A stretch of DNA of 64,000 nt from Streptomyces sp. MUM 2J (GCF_022414535.1 NZ_JADWYM010000002.1:186001-250000), one strand, 5' to 3'; shown: positions 1-7,934, counted from the stretch's first letter. Translations and numbers: made by a program. The notes: a model not told the origin generated them from the sequence alone.

Positions 1-505
1 TCGCCTCCTCAAGGCTCGCGGCACCCTGGCCGCGCCGGACGGCTTCGCGCAGAGTGCGGCGCAGCAGAGTGCCGGACCAGTCGAAGCCGGGGGTGCTGTC
101 GGCCCCGGGGGCCTCGTAGCTGACGCGGTACGCGGGGAACGTCGCCTCCTCGGGGTCGGTGAGGGGGCGGGCCCAGAACTGGATGGGGCGGTCATCGTCG
201 TGCTGCTCGGGCGCGGGGGCCACCGCGGAGACGATGCGCACGATCACGTCGACGTCGTCGTCGCCCAGACCGGCCTGGCGGGCCGCGTGGGCGCACAGTT
301 CCCTGAAGCCGGAGACGCCGTAGGCGGCGAGCCACTGGTCCGGCGTCATCTCTCCGCCGTAGTTCTTGCGGAACTCGTCGCGATCGCGGCGCTGGACAGC
401 GGCGATGACGCTGACCGCGCGGTCGATCACGTCCGGAGCGATGCCGTACTTGGCGGCTTCGGTGTGCAGTAACTGCTCGCGGGTGGGCTGGATGGGCTGG
501 TCCAC
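1..505 (-). CDS. Phage hypothetical protein, C-terminus beyond window
   Basis: The reading frame opens at a GTG (505) behind a good AGGAG ribosome site and stays open to the left edge, so 168 codons are visible and the C-terminus is missing. It begins MDQPIQPTREQLLHTEAAKY. The visible part is soluble and acidic, with no membrane segment, signal peptide or motif I recognise. It lies last in the visible minus-strand early run of the prophage, 62 bp after the next gene, and is probably co-transcribed with it. Function unknown. Confidence 0.6.
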   Translation of the reverse strand, partial: MDQPIQPTREQLLHTEAAKYGIAPDVIDRAVSVIAAVQRRDRDEFRKNYGGEMTPDQWLAAYGVSGFRELCAHAARQAGLGDDDVDVIVRIVSAVAPAPEQHDDDRPIQFWARPLTDPEEATFPAYRVSYEAPGADSTPGFDWSGTLLRRTLREAVRRGQGAASLEEA

Positions 506-567
506 TTTGCTCTCTCCTTCGTGGATGCCGGGCCCCGGCGCTCCCGGGGCCCGTGATGGGCGTGGCG

Positions 568-879
568 TTACGGGAGCGCCGGGGACCGCTGGCCGAAGTG
601 CTCGGCCGCGGTGCCGTGCAGGGCGTTCAGCCGGGCCGACAGGCGCTTGCCGAGCGTGCGGCCGTGCATGTCGAAGCCGCTCGCGTGGCTGACGGACTCC
701 AGGCACCACCGACGGTGACCGTCGTCGAGCGTGAAGTCGTACAGCTCTCCGGGGCGGGTGCCGCGCAGTGTCAGGACGCGTACGGGTCTGCCGTCCGGGG
801 CGGTACGGAGGGCCGGCGAGCCCTGCACGCGGGCGGCGACCACTATCGCGGCGATGTCGGACATGGGGATGCTGCTCAT
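568..879 (-). CDS. Small phage hypothetical protein (103 aa)
   Basis: A 103-residue protein beginning MSSIPMSDIAAIVVAARVQG, with an AGGAA ribosome site ahead of the ATG. The middle has a beta-rich pattern around VRVLTLRGTRPGELYDFTLD, and the end is basic. It has no signal peptide or membrane segment. It sits in the early minus-strand run between two other small genes and is probably read with them. I do not recognise the family; the position suggests a small early protein tied to replication or host takeover, but this rests on context only. Confidence 0.5.
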   Translation of the reverse strand: MSSIPMSDIAAIVVAARVQGSPALRTAPDGRPVRVLTLRGTRPGELYDFTLDDGHRRWCLESVSHASGFDMHGRTLGKRLSARLNALHGTAAEHFGQRSPALP

Positions 880-979
880 TGGGTTCCTCGCACTCTGGTC
901 AGGACGGCCAGCCTGGATGGGTTGGCATCAGATGTCTGTCACCACACATGTCGTGGGTGCGCGAAGGAGGTGGGACCGG

Positions 980-1249
980 TTAGGCGTCCCGGTACAGGTC
1001 CGGCTGGCCGGTGATCTCACGCAGGGCGCAGGCGACGAGCCGGCCGGCACCCTCGACTCCGAGGACGTCGGTGGTGAACTCCACCGGGGTCACTCGGCGC
1101 CCGATCACCTCGCCGTAGGCGCGGGCCAGGGTCTCGCTCATCGTGCGCGCCAGCTCTTGTGCCTGCGTGAGCTGGCGAGGCGTGATGCCGCGAGCGGTGA
1201 GCCTGTCGGTGAGTGCCCGCCGTTCGTCGGCGGTGAGTTGGTGAAACAC
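980..1249 (-). CDS. Small phage hypothetical protein (89 aa)
   Basis: An 89-residue, mostly helical protein starting at GTG 1249, seven bases after a GGAG. It begins MFHQLTADERRALTDRL and has no Cys cluster, membrane segment or signal peptide. It lies directly downstream, in the direction of transcription, of the AT-rich palindromic stretch at 1277-1325, which may carry its promoter or an operator. Function unknown. Confidence 0.5.
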   Translation of the reverse strand: MFHQLTADERRALTDRLTARGITPRQLTQAQELARTMSETLARAYGEVIGRRVTPVEFTTDVLGVEGAGRLVACALREITGQPDLYRDA

Positions 1250-1276
1250 TGGCTTACTCCTTCGGGGGTGGAGCTG

Positions 1277-1325
1277 ATTGGTGACAATGATAACATTTTA
1301 TCAATCTTGATCATCTTGCGTCAAG
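1277..1325. promoter_or_regulatory. AT-rich palindrome cluster, candidate operator/promoter
   Basis: This stretch is strikingly AT-rich for the region and packed with inverted repeats. TGATAACATTTTATCA (1288-1303) is a perfect 6-bp-arm palindrome that overlaps the stop codon of the HTH gene. ATTGGTGACAAT lies just left of it. CTTGATCATCTTGCGTCAAG (1306-1325) has CTTGA/TCAAG arms. The same CTTGA...TCAAG half-sites recur at 5462-5484 and 6760-6773. It lies between two minus-strand genes, so it could control the 89-residue gene downstream or act as a terminator. A repressor site is an inference. Confidence 0.4.
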
Positions 1326-2113
1326 TGTCGTTTATCGCGGTTTGGCTCCTCTGGGCGATCGCGCCTGATGGCCTCACGTGCGGCCTGACGCGGCCTGTCC
1401 ACGGCACCTTGAGCTTCGAGTTCCGCGGCGCGGGTGCGACGCTCCCGCTGCTCCTCGAACCAACGGCGGTCCCGGTCCCGGGCGCGCTGGTCCTTCTCGC
1501 GCTTCTCTCTGGCGACGGCGGCAGCGCGCCGGGCGCGCGGGCTGGTGCCGCAGGAACGGCAGTTGGCAGCAGGGGAGTCCGGGTGTGCCGCGCAGCCGCC
1601 TGTCCCGTGGCGGCCGTCACCGTCCGCCGGGGGTAGGGGGTTGTTTCTCTGGTGGTTCTCTGACGGTTCCCCGGCCAGTTTGGCCGGTTCTCCCGCCGAA
1701 TCTGGCCACTGGTCAGATTGGCCGGTGGCCGTTTTGGCCGCCTGCTTCGTCCGCTTTCCGCTGCCCTGCTTCCCGCCCCTCGCCGCCTTCGGCGCCGGGG
1801 GGCCGGAGCCGCGCGCCGGTGAGGAGGACGGCGGTGGCGTCTGGGCACGAGGAGCGTGGATCGTGTAGCGGTTGCTGGTGCGGCGCCCCTCCGAGAACCG
1901 GGCGTGCGAGACGATGAACCCCTCCTCCTCCAACCACTCCAGATGCCGGCGAACGGTGCGCTCCCCCTGACTCGTCTTGGCCGCCAGGGTGGCCTGCCCG
2001 GGGAAGCAGGACCATGCCTCGTCGGCAAAGTCGCACAGCGCGAGCAGCACCAGCTTCGCGCCCGGCTTGGGGATGTTCTGTCGAAAGGCCCAGGCCATGG
2101 CCTCGATGCTCAA
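1301..2113 (-). CDS. Helix-turn-helix protein with C-terminal zinc motif, phage early/replication type
   Basis: A 270-residue protein. Residues 1-75 form a winged-helix domain of the kind found in actinophage replication or regulatory proteins: AMAWAFRQN, then KLVLLALCDFAD, then RTVRRHLEWLEEEGF. The centre is proline- and serine-rich. Further on is a Cys/His cluster (HPDSPAANCRSCGTSPRA), followed by a long, highly charged Arg/Glu helix. I chose TTG 2113 as the start because it overlaps the previous stop as TTGA and has GGGGAAGG upstream; the frame continues further upstream but is implausible there. Translational coupling to the preceding HTH gene is likely. A DNA-binding role is well supported; replication initiation is an inference. 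Confidence 0.7.
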   Translation of the reverse strand: MSIEAMAWAFRQNIPKPGAKLVLLALCDFADEAWSCFPGQATLAAKTSQGERTVRRHLEWLEEEGFIVSHARFSEGRRTSNRYTIHAPRAQTPPPSSSPARGSGPPAPKAARGGKQGSGKRTKQAAKTATGQSDQWPDSAGEPAKLAGEPSENHQRNNPLPPADGDGRHGTGGCAAHPDSPAANCRSCGTSPRARRAAAVAREKREKDQRARDRDRRWFEEQRERRTRAAELEAQGAVDRPRQAAREAIRRDRPEEPNRDKRHLTQDDQD

Positions 2114-2442
2114 CTGCCTTCCCCTTTCCTCTTCCAGGCCGCACGCCAGCGGGTGACGGTGCGAGGTTCCACCCGGAGGCGCTCGGCGATCTCGTTCGCC
2201 GTCAGCTCCGCCCGGGTCATGAGCCGCGCCGCGAGTTCCTGCTCGGCCTCGTTGAGAGTGGGGAGCGGAAGGTCTCCGTTGACGACCCGCTCGACCGCCA
2301 GGAAGTCCATGCCGGGTACGCCCGTGGCCGTGGTGCTGACGTAGACGCGCCGGGTGGGCTCGCGCGCGGGGTCGGTGCCCCTGATGACGTACGCGGACGC
2401 CACGGCGTGTGGCCGGGGCGCGGAGGCGATGGGCACGCTCAC
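2110..2442 (-). CDS. Small helix-turn-helix DNA-binding protein
   Basis: A 110-residue protein with a clear C-terminal helix-turn-helix near residues 75-105 (TANEIAERLRVEPRTVTRWR), ending in a basic tail. The order suggests a compact DNA-binding factor, either a regulator or a terminase-small-like protein. It overlaps the upstream gene by four bases (ATGA) and the downstream one by TTGA, so these three genes form a tightly coupled unit. Its true operator and role cannot be read from sequence. Confidence 0.65.
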   Translation of the reverse strand: MSVPIASAPRPHAVASAYVIRGTDPAREPTRRVYVSTTATGVPGMDFLAVERVVNGDLPLPTLNEAEQELAARLMTRAELTANEIAERLRVEPRTVTRWRAAWKRKGEGS

Positions 2443-2945
2443 TCCTCGTCCAGGTCGCGGCCGCGGTCAGGGTCGTGGTGAGCGCCCCTGTAGCCGGCGG
2501 ACCGGGCGCGCGGTGTGTCGTCGATGAAGGACGGGACGCCGCACGGGCCGAGGGGCCGGCCGTCGCTCTCCAGAACGGCGAGGGCCTGTCCCGGCAGGCC
2601 GACGCGCAGGAGGCGGGCGGCCTCGGCGGTGATCTGCTCCAGGACAACCGCGGCGGCGCGTGCGCGGTCGCGGTCGGCGAGGGCCTGGGCGACCTCGGAC
2701 TGCCAGCGGGACACCTCGTTCCCCAGCTGGGTGGTGAGCGGCAGGACGACGCTCATGGCGGAGTCGGCGACATCCGCGACATGGTCCGCGTACGCCATGC
2801 GCGGCCAGGCGGCGGTGAGCGAGTCGGTCAGGCGCTGCCGAATGAGGTCTGCGGTCAGCGGGTGAGGCGGTTCGGCCGGGTCGGCGGTCGGCACCGGGCC
2901 GTCCGGGATGCCCGCGAGGTGCTCGCGGGACATGGGTGTGGACAT
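2439..2945 (-). CDS. Phage hypothetical protein (168 aa)
   Basis: A 168-residue soluble protein, largely helical in the centre, with a long Ala/Arg/Glu-rich stretch near residues 75-115. The N-terminus is proline-rich and the C-terminus ends in an acidic Asp/Glu run. No catalytic motif, Cys cluster or membrane segment is visible. It is co-directional with the HTH genes and overlaps the next by ATGA. It follows the exonuclease gene after about 100 bp, so it belongs to the early recombination/replication block. Function unknown. Confidence 0.6.
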   Translation of the reverse strand: MSTPMSREHLAGIPDGPVPTADPAEPPHPLTADLIRQRLTDSLTAAWPRMAYADHVADVADSAMSVVLPLTTQLGNEVSRWQSEVAQALADRDRARAAAVVLEQITAEAARLLRVGLPGQALAVLESDGRPLGPCGVPSFIDDTPRARSAGYRGAHHDPDRGRDLDEE

Positions 2946-3048
2946 GGTTCCCCCTCCAAGGGTGTGTCCGATGAGCAGGTGTAGGTGAGACCGGGGCCAC
3001 CACGGCCGGTACTCAAGTGCGGGCGGCCCCGGGGTACGCGGTGCGTCG

Positions 3049-4143
3049 TCAGCCGGCCTCAGGAAGGCGGGAGACGCCGATGGTGCGCGAGGTCCGCCCG
3101 CCGGGCCGCAGCGGGATGTCGATGCCGAGGCCCTCGAGGACGCGGATCATCGCCTCGGGGTCGGGCGTGGGCGGTCGTGGGCTGCCGCCGGACCAGGACA
3201 ACTTGAAGACGCCGTACGTGCCGGCGTCGGCGGCGTCCAGCATCTTGCGGGCCTTGGCCTTGCGCTTCTTCGCGGCGCTCTCCACCTCGGCGGCGTCGGC
3301 GTAGGCGCGGAGGGCCTCGGTGATGGCCGCGGTGTCCTCGGCGAGGATCGTCTGCGGAGCGCGGTCGTCGGCGAGCCGGTCGAGGTTCCAGCACGCCGTC
3401 TTGAACGGGCAGTTGTCGCAGATGATCGATAGGCCAGGGCCGTCCAGGTCGCGCGGCATCGCGTCCGGCTCGGTGCTCGCCAGGACGTCCTCGGCCCACG
3501 CCAGGGCCTGCTTCGTGGCGTCCTCGTCGTATGCGCGCTGGTGGACGACGACCTGTCCGTACTCGCGACCGACGTACCGCAGCCGTACGACGTCGACCGG
3601 CAGCGGTTCACCGGTTGGGAGGTCGGGATGGTCCTTGAGGCCGCCGGTGCGCAGCAGGTGCGCGTACAGGTGGACCTGGAACCACTCGGCCTGGCTGGGC
3701 CCTTGACGGACGACGACGTCGAGGGCCCGGGTGCTCTTGGTCTTCACGTCCTCCACGACGCCCACATCGCCGGAGGCCGTGGGGGTGTCGTGCCGCTCGG
3801 CCTGGCGGTACACGTGTCCCGGCGCCCAGTAGGCGTCGGCGTGGCCGAGGATCACGCCGTCGGTCAGCTCCAACTCGGTCCAGGCACCGTACTGCTCCCG
3901 CAGGACGCGGAGGATGCCCTCGTGCAGCCAGGTGCCCAGGATCGCGGCGTGCATGTTGTCGGCGAGGTCCGTCGGCCAGGTGCCGTGGACCTCGTAGGCG
4001 GCCCGGCGTCTGCACAGGCCGATCGAGGAGGGGCCGAGGAGGCGCTGCCGCGACCGGGGCCGGGCGCGGTCGTCGCGATGCGCGCCCTTCCACAGGTCGG
4101 GTACCGGGACGCCGACGCTTTCGGTGGTGCTGTCGGTGGTCAT
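3049..4143 (-). CDS. PD-(D/E)XK exonuclease, RecB/Cas4-like
   Basis: A 364-residue nuclease expected to resect double-stranded DNA ends for the neighbouring Bet/RecT annealase. The nuclease core reads H101 and D103 (GHADAYW), then E131 and K134/K136 (VVEDVKTKS). Four cysteines sit as in Cas4/AddB iron-sulfur nucleases: C44 near the N-terminus and C242, C245 and C251 (ICDNCPFKTACW) near the C-terminus. The ATG at 4143 was chosen because the long upstream extension is Pro/Arg-rich and out of character. It lies 55 bp after the recombinase reading frame, the usual order for a phage SynExo pair. A 4Fe-4S cluster is inferred from the cysteine pattern. Confidence 0.85.
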   Translation of the reverse strand: MTTDSTTESVGVPVPDLWKGAHRDDRARPRSRQRLLGPSSIGLCRRRAAYEVHGTWPTDLADNMHAAILGTWLHEGILRVLREQYGAWTELELTDGVILGHADAYWAPGHVYRQAERHDTPTASGDVGVVEDVKTKSTRALDVVVRQGPSQAEWFQVHLYAHLLRTGGLKDHPDLPTGEPLPVDVVRLRYVGREYGQVVVHQRAYDEDATKQALAWAEDVLASTEPDAMPRDLDGPGLSIICDNCPFKTACWNLDRLADDRAPQTILAEDTAAITEALRAYADAAEVESAAKKRKAKARKMLDAADAGTYGVFKLSWSGGSPRPPTPDPEAMIRVLEGLGIDIPLRPGGRTSRTIGVSRLPEAG

Positions 4144-4198
4144 GATGATCTCGCACTCTGTTGGGTGGTCTGCTCGCCCGGCATGGCGGGCGGGAGGG

Positions 4199-5389
4199 CT
4201 ACTGAGCCGAGTCGGCGGCGGCCTTGCCCCGGGAGGACTTGTCGGCCGTGGTCTTCTTGGCGGTGCTCTTCCGCGTCGTCGCCTTCTTCGCGGCGGCCTT
4301 TCTCGGCGCCGTCTTCTTGGCCGGGGCGGCGCGGCGGCGCGTGGCAGGGGCCTCGGCCTCCGGACCGTCCTGGGAGGAGGCGTTGTTGCTGGCCCCACCT
4401 TCCGGCCGGAGCGCGTCGAGGAGGGCGCGCAGATGCTCGGCGCCGGCGTCCTGGTAGGAGACGCCGAAATCGTCGAAGCACCGCTCGTTGACGGCGTCGA
4501 AGCCCATGCCGAGTCGGCTGGCCAGATGCTGAACCTCGCCGCGTGCCTTGTCCAGTTCGGCGCGCGGATCGACGGGCGGCGACGTCTTGCTCACCGGTGT
4601 CGATGCGGTGTTCGATGCCGCCTCGCCGTTGTCGTCGTCGACGACGACCTCACCCTCGACCACATCGCCGGACGAGGACTCCGTGCCCGCCCGCTGAGAC
4701 TGCTCCGGTTGTTCCGCGCTTCCGTTCCTCAGCCGTGTGGCGGCGGCCTGGACCCGCTCGCGGGACTCCGCCGCGTCGGCCGCGTGCATCTCCTCGTCCA
4801 CGTGGAGGCCGGACAGGTCGGCGGGGCAGGCCCGGCGCAGGGCGAGCGCTTCCGCGACCTTGCCCAACTGGCTGGCCGGCATCTGCGGCCACAGCCCGCC
4901 GAGCTTGTACTCCTGGGCCTCGTAGTCCCACACCTTCGGCGCGTACTCCCGCCAGTGCGCGACGGCGGGGAAGCGGGCGTCGCCTCGCCAGATGACGGCC
5001 TTGCACGCGGCCGGGGGCTCGTCACGCAGTCACACCGTGTGCTCGCCGCCGTCGGCGTCGTACCAGACGAAGTCCTCGTACGCGCTGGATTCCCCGGCGC
5101 GGTCGGCGGCCCGGCGTGCGATCAGCCGGTAGCCGTCGATACCGGTCTGGATGGTCCAGCGGATCTCGCCGCGCGACTTGCGCTTGATCATGTAGATCTG
5201 CCGGCCGAACGGGTCGAGCCCGGACGCCTTGCAGTAGTGGAAGAAGATCCCCAGCTGCGCCGGACTGGCCTCCACCAGATCCGGGAACGCCGCGCGCAGC
5301 GCGCGCAACTGCTGGTCCTCGAACGCCTTCTGGTCTTCGCGAATCGCGAGCCAGGTGACCGGAGTGTCGGCCACATCCCCTCCAAGCAC
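4199..5389 (-). pseudogene. bet: Phage recombinase Bet/RecT interrupted by an in-frame TGA
   Basis: The frame encodes a RecT/Bet-family single-strand annealing protein of about 396 codons. Residues 1-119 carry the core (FHYCKASGLDPFGRQIYMIK, WTIQTGIDGYRLIA). A TGA at 5032-5030 then breaks it after GGEHTV. The same frame continues with LRDEPPAACKAVIWRGDARF and on to AEALALRRACPADLSGL. The TGA sits where a Trp (TGG) would fit, so one G-to-A change explains it. The last 40 residues are a Lys/Ala-rich histone-H1-like tail (APRKAAAKKATTRKSTAKK). The start is GTG 5389 behind AAGGGG. It could be a real nonsense mutation, a sequencing error, or two pieces joined by restart at GTG 4933. Confidence 0.8.
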
Positions 5390-5410
5390 ATCGTCCCCTT
5401 AGAAGACCTG

Positions 5411-5441
5411 CAATTGTCGCAACACATGTTGCGATCAATTG
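5411..5441. promoter_or_regulatory. Long palindrome upstream of bet, candidate operator
   Basis: Arms TCGCAACA and TGTTGCGA (8 bp, perfect) flank a CA spacer, and each side is extended by CAATTG with a one-base offset, giving a 31-bp near-perfect palindrome. It lies in the 66-bp AT-rich gap between the 136-residue gene and bet, just upstream of bet on the minus strand. A dimeric repressor or activator site is the likeliest reading. A transcript hairpin for attenuation is also possible. Confidence 0.5.
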
Positions 5442-5455
5442 AAGTTAATCAAAAT

Positions 5456-5866
5456 CTATTTCACTTGATCGTGATCGTCAAGTGTGAGATATCGGCCGCC
5501 ATCGCTCGTGCGCAGGCTGCGCAGCTGGAACACGCCGGCCCACTCCGGGTGTCGCGCGCACAGCAGGCGCGCGTAGCGCGACGTGAAGTTGTTGTTCAGT
5601 CGGAACGGCTCGCCGCTCGAGATGCGCGGCGACGACCAGCGAAGCTGCTCGAACAGGGCCTTGACGCCGATGCGCCCGCCGCCGGCGTCGACCCACTGGG
5701 CTGTGAGCTCCTCTAGCGCCTCGAGAATCCATGGGTGCGAGGTGTGGAAGTCGTCGAACCGCTCGTCGAGCGTCGGGCCACCTTGAGGCTGGATATCCGG
5801 CTGCCGCTCGCGCTCGGTTATGTCTAGCGGCAGCTCTGGCTGTCGGTACACGTGCCTCACCCCCAT
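5456..5866 (-). CDS. Conserved actinophage early protein (136 aa)
   Basis: A 136-residue protein of a type widespread in actinophages just upstream of recombination or replication genes. The core runs LDERFDDFHTSHPWILEALE, then GRIGVKALFEQLRWSS, then FRLNNNFTSRYARLLCARHP, ending EWAGVFQLRSLR. No function is established that I know of. The Arg/Asn-rich centre and position are compatible with nucleic-acid binding, but that is a guess. Its last codons contain the inverted repeat CACTTGA...TCAAGTG (5462-5484). The next gene, bet, follows after a palindromic gap. Confidence 0.65.
   Translation of the reverse strand: MGVRHVYRQPELPLDITERERQPDIQPQGGPTLDERFDDFHTSHPWILEALEELTAQWVDAGGGRIGVKALFEQLRWSSPRISSGEPFRLNNNFTSRYARLLCARHPEWAGVFQLRSLRTSDGGRYLTLDDHDQVK
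5462..5484. repeat. Inverted repeat CACTTGA-N9-TCAAGTG
   Basis: Seven-base perfect arms with a 9-bp spacer lie at the end of the 136-residue gene, just upstream of the larger palindrome at 5411-5441. The same CTTGA/TCAAG core occurs at 1306-1325 and 6760-6773, which suggests one DNA-binding protein recognises all three sites. Confidence 0.4.
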
Positions 5867-6077
5867 GTATGTCTGTGTACCGTCTGGACATATGTTGCCG
5901 CCAACCCTAGAGGTATCGGCTGTGGAATGCGCGCTCGGGGGCGCGAGTTCGGCTTACGGATGGGGCGGCCGGTGGTGTGGTGGGGCGGACCCGCCGCCGG
6001 GGCTTCCGCTTCTGGACCGGGGGAGCAGCCTGTTCTGGGCTCACGGCCACACCAGCGGTGGAACGGCCAGTGGGGGC

Positions 6078-6728
6078 TTACCGCTTGGGCCGCACGGTCA
6101 TGGAGAAGCCTGCGTTCAGGAGCTCGGCCGCGAACGCGGCCACGTCGTCCGCTGTGTGCTCACCCGATGTGAAGGTGCGCGCCGCCGGCAGCGGCGGCGG
6201 TGCCGCCTTCGGCTCTGCCGAGGGCTTCCGACCGCGGGGCTTGATCTGCTCGCGTTCCCCCGCCCGAATCCGGTCGATCCCCTCCTGGACCGTGGCGCGC
6301 CCGCGCTGCTGGGCGTCCGCGAGGACGGTCTCCAGCAGCCACAGCGGCGATCCGGAGATCATGGCGTCCTCAGGGGCGAAGCTCTTGCGTACCCGCCACT
6401 GGTAGACGTCCATGTACTTCTTGCCGAAGATCCAGGGGATCTCCTTTAGGCCGACGATCTCCGGAAGGCCAGCGGGGTCGTCGACCTGGTATCCGCCGGC
6501 GATGCCTGCCTTGTACTCCTTCAACCGCTGGGCGTCGACCTCCCGGCTGCCGTCCTCGGACAGTCCGAGGACGGTGGGCAGCAGCCAGTACGGGTTGCCG
6601 GAGACGACGGTGTCCGGCTCTCCCAGCACGCCGCGCGTCTTCCAGAGCTGCGAGGTCTGCCGCTCCACTCCGTAGAGGAACGCGATCTCCGCGTGCCCCA
6701 GGAGATAGGGGAACCGCTTCTTCGCCAC
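6078..6728 (-). CDS. Phage protein with two similar DNA-binding-like modules (216 aa)
   Basis: A 216-residue protein that contains the same module twice. Near residues 10-55 it reads EIAFLYGVERQTSQLWKTRG followed by VVSGNPYWLLPTVLGL. Near residues 95-140 it reads EIPWIFGKKYMDVYQWRVRK followed by MISGSPLWLLETVLAD. The pattern resembles excisionase/MerR-type winged helices that choose targets by residues around the Gln-Trp. The C-terminus is Lys/Arg/Pro-rich, then a short folded end. GTG 6728 was chosen because it follows GGAGG. It is the second gene of the early minus-strand set; a regulator or control protein is plausible. Confidence 0.65.
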   Translation of the reverse strand: MAKKRFPYLLGHAEIAFLYGVERQTSQLWKTRGVLGEPDTVVSGNPYWLLPTVLGLSEDGSREVDAQRLKEYKAGIAGGYQVDDPAGLPEIVGLKEIPWIFGKKYMDVYQWRVRKSFAPEDAMISGSPLWLLETVLADAQQRGRATVQEGIDRIRAGEREQIKPRGRKPSAEPKAAPPPLPAARTFTSGEHTADDVAAFAAELLNAGFSMTVRPKR

Positions 6729-6759
6729 GACGCCTCCGTGCCTACGCAGATATAACGAA

Positions 6760-6773
6760 CTTGATGCGTCAAG
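6760..6773. promoter_or_regulatory. CTTGATGCGTCAAG palindrome, candidate operator
   Basis: A 5-bp-arm inverted repeat (CTTGA, TGCG, TCAAG) lies 32 bp upstream of the GTG of the 216-residue gene, in a short AT-rich patch that also contains GATATAAC. It shares TGCGTCAAG with the element at 1306-1325. The position upstream of an early gene suits an operator. Confidence 0.4.
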
Positions 6774-6815
6774 CATAGTTGCTTAGCCGGACAACCTTGA
6801 TCGGGGCGGTAAGGG

Positions 6816-7352
6816 CTACGACAGGACCGTTCGGCCGCCGACGAGTGCCTCCAGGGCCTGGGCCGACTCCGGGGCGAGACGATAGATCCCGTGCACGCTG
6901 ACGGCGCGCAGCAGCTCTCCGTCGACGACGTGCTTGATCCGCCGCTCACCTCGTCGTGACCGGTAGGCCAGCTCGGAGAGGACATCGCCAGGGACAGGTG
7001 TGTCGAAGGTGAGCGGAGTTCCGGGCGGGCCGACCACGACCTCGGTGGCACAGCCTGCCTTCAGTGGCTTCCAGTGGATCAGCCGGAGGTAGTCCTCCAT
7101 GGGTAGGTGGTCGCCGACCGTGTCGTACTCCAGCACGCGGCCGACCTCCATGGACCCGAGCACCCACATCCGCTTGCGGAAGACCCGTACCGGGTAGACC
7201 CGATCACCCGGCCTGACCCCGGCGCGCATGAAGCTGGGCAGTGACTGATGAGGTCCGCCGAACAGCACGCTCAGCCGCTCGCCCGCGAAGCCGCCGCCGA
7301 TGAGGGCCTTGCACAGGTCATTGGTCCACAGGGTCGTGTACGCGTCTGCCAT
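6816..7352 (-). CDS. Conserved Streptomyces hypothetical protein (178 aa)
   Basis: A 178-residue soluble protein. Its centre (GVRPGDRVYPVRVFRKRMWV, then GSMEVGRVLEYD) resembles the small beta-barrel of EVE/PUA-like domains that bind modified bases, although I cannot confirm this. There is no signal peptide or metal motif. It is the first gene of the leftward early run, with the divergent plus-strand gene at 7555 beyond a hairpin-containing gap. It may be a host-like accessory gene of the prophage. Confidence 0.55.
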   Translation of the reverse strand: MADAYTTLWTNDLCKALIGGGFAGERLSVLFGGPHQSLPSFMRAGVRPGDRVYPVRVFRKRMWVLGSMEVGRVLEYDTVGDHLPMEDYLRLIHWKPLKAGCATEVVVGPPGTPLTFDTPVPGDVLSELAYRSRRGERRIKHVVDGELLRAVSVHGIYRLAPESAQALEALVGGRTVLS

Positions 7353-7459
7353 GGCCGGACGCTATCCGGTGCCACTGACAGCACGGCCGGTGCCGGCGGA
7401 AGCGCTGTTGTCGGGATGCGCGCCGCACTCTAGGCTTGGGCCCTCTTTCCTTTGTGGAA

Positions 7460-7500
7460 CAGCGCCCCGGGATCTGACTCGCACTCTGCCCGGGGCGCTG
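7460..7500. terminator. 12-bp perfect hairpin between divergent genes
   Basis: CAGCGCCCCGGG (7460-7471) pairs perfectly with CCCGGGGCGCTG (7489-7500) around a 17-nt loop. No T-run follows, as is common in Streptomyces. It lies between the starts of two divergent genes. It could stop leftward read-through of the late (lysis) transcript or act as an RNA structure in the 5' region of the plus-strand gene. Confidence 0.5.
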
Positions 7501-7554
7501 CCGCGTCCGCAGGCGCGGCGGTCGACTGTCGGTGCCGAATGACAGAGTGCCGGC

Positions 7555-7911
7555 ATGAGTTACGACCTCGCGGTGTGGGAGGGCGCTCCTCCCGCCGATG
7601 ACGAAGCCGCTGGCAGACTGTTCGACTCGCTCTACGCCCAGTACGTGGCCTCCGACGAGGAGGTTCCACCGACCCCCGCCATATCGGCGTACGTCGCGGC
7701 TCTTCTTGACCGGTGGCCCGATCTGACCGAGGACGAGGATGACGTCTCGCCCTGGTCGACCGGTCCGCTCATCAACGAAGCCAGTGGGCCGTTGATCTAC
7801 TTCCCAATGCGCTACAGCATGGCGGCCGAGGCCAGGGAGTACGCCGCGAACGTCGCCGCGTCCATGGGGCTTGTCTGCTACGACCCGCAACATGGACAGC
7901 TACTGACGTAG
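7555..7911 (+). CDS. Small acidic Streptomyces protein, probable moron (118 aa)
   Basis: A 118-residue acidic protein beginning MSYDLAVWEGAPPADDEAAG. The MSYDLAVWEG opening is typical of a family common in Streptomyces, often next to secreted or toxin-like genes, whose role is not known to me. No membrane segment or signal peptide is seen. It is on the plus strand, against the flow of the surrounding phage genes, with its own hairpins at 7460-7500 and 7910-7934. That arrangement is typical of a lysogeny-expressed accessory gene. An immunity-type role is possible but unproven. Confidence 0.6.
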   Translation: MSYDLAVWEGAPPADDEAAGRLFDSLYAQYVASDEEVPPTPAISAYVAALLDRWPDLTEDEDDVSPWSTGPLINEASGPLIYFPMRYSMAAEAREYAANVAASMGLVCYDPQHGQLLT

Positions 7912-7934
7912 CCCGAATCGGCCTCGATCGGGCT
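7910..7934. terminator. Hairpin between convergent genes
   Basis: AGCCCGA (7910-7916) pairs with TCGGGCT (7928-7934) in the 22-bp gap between the plus-strand 118-residue gene and the last leftward lysis gene. It could terminate both transcripts. It has no T-run. Confidence 0.45.

Noticed and set aside
1301..2647. Extension of the HTH/zinc protein upstream to 2647
   Set aside because: The extra N-terminal part is Arg/Pro/Ser-rich, overlaps the real HTH gene fully, and the TTGA overlap start at 2113 is better.
5028..5035. TGA in bet as programmed read-through or selenocysteine
   Set aside because: No downstream hairpin or known read-through context was seen; a point mutation or read error is simpler.
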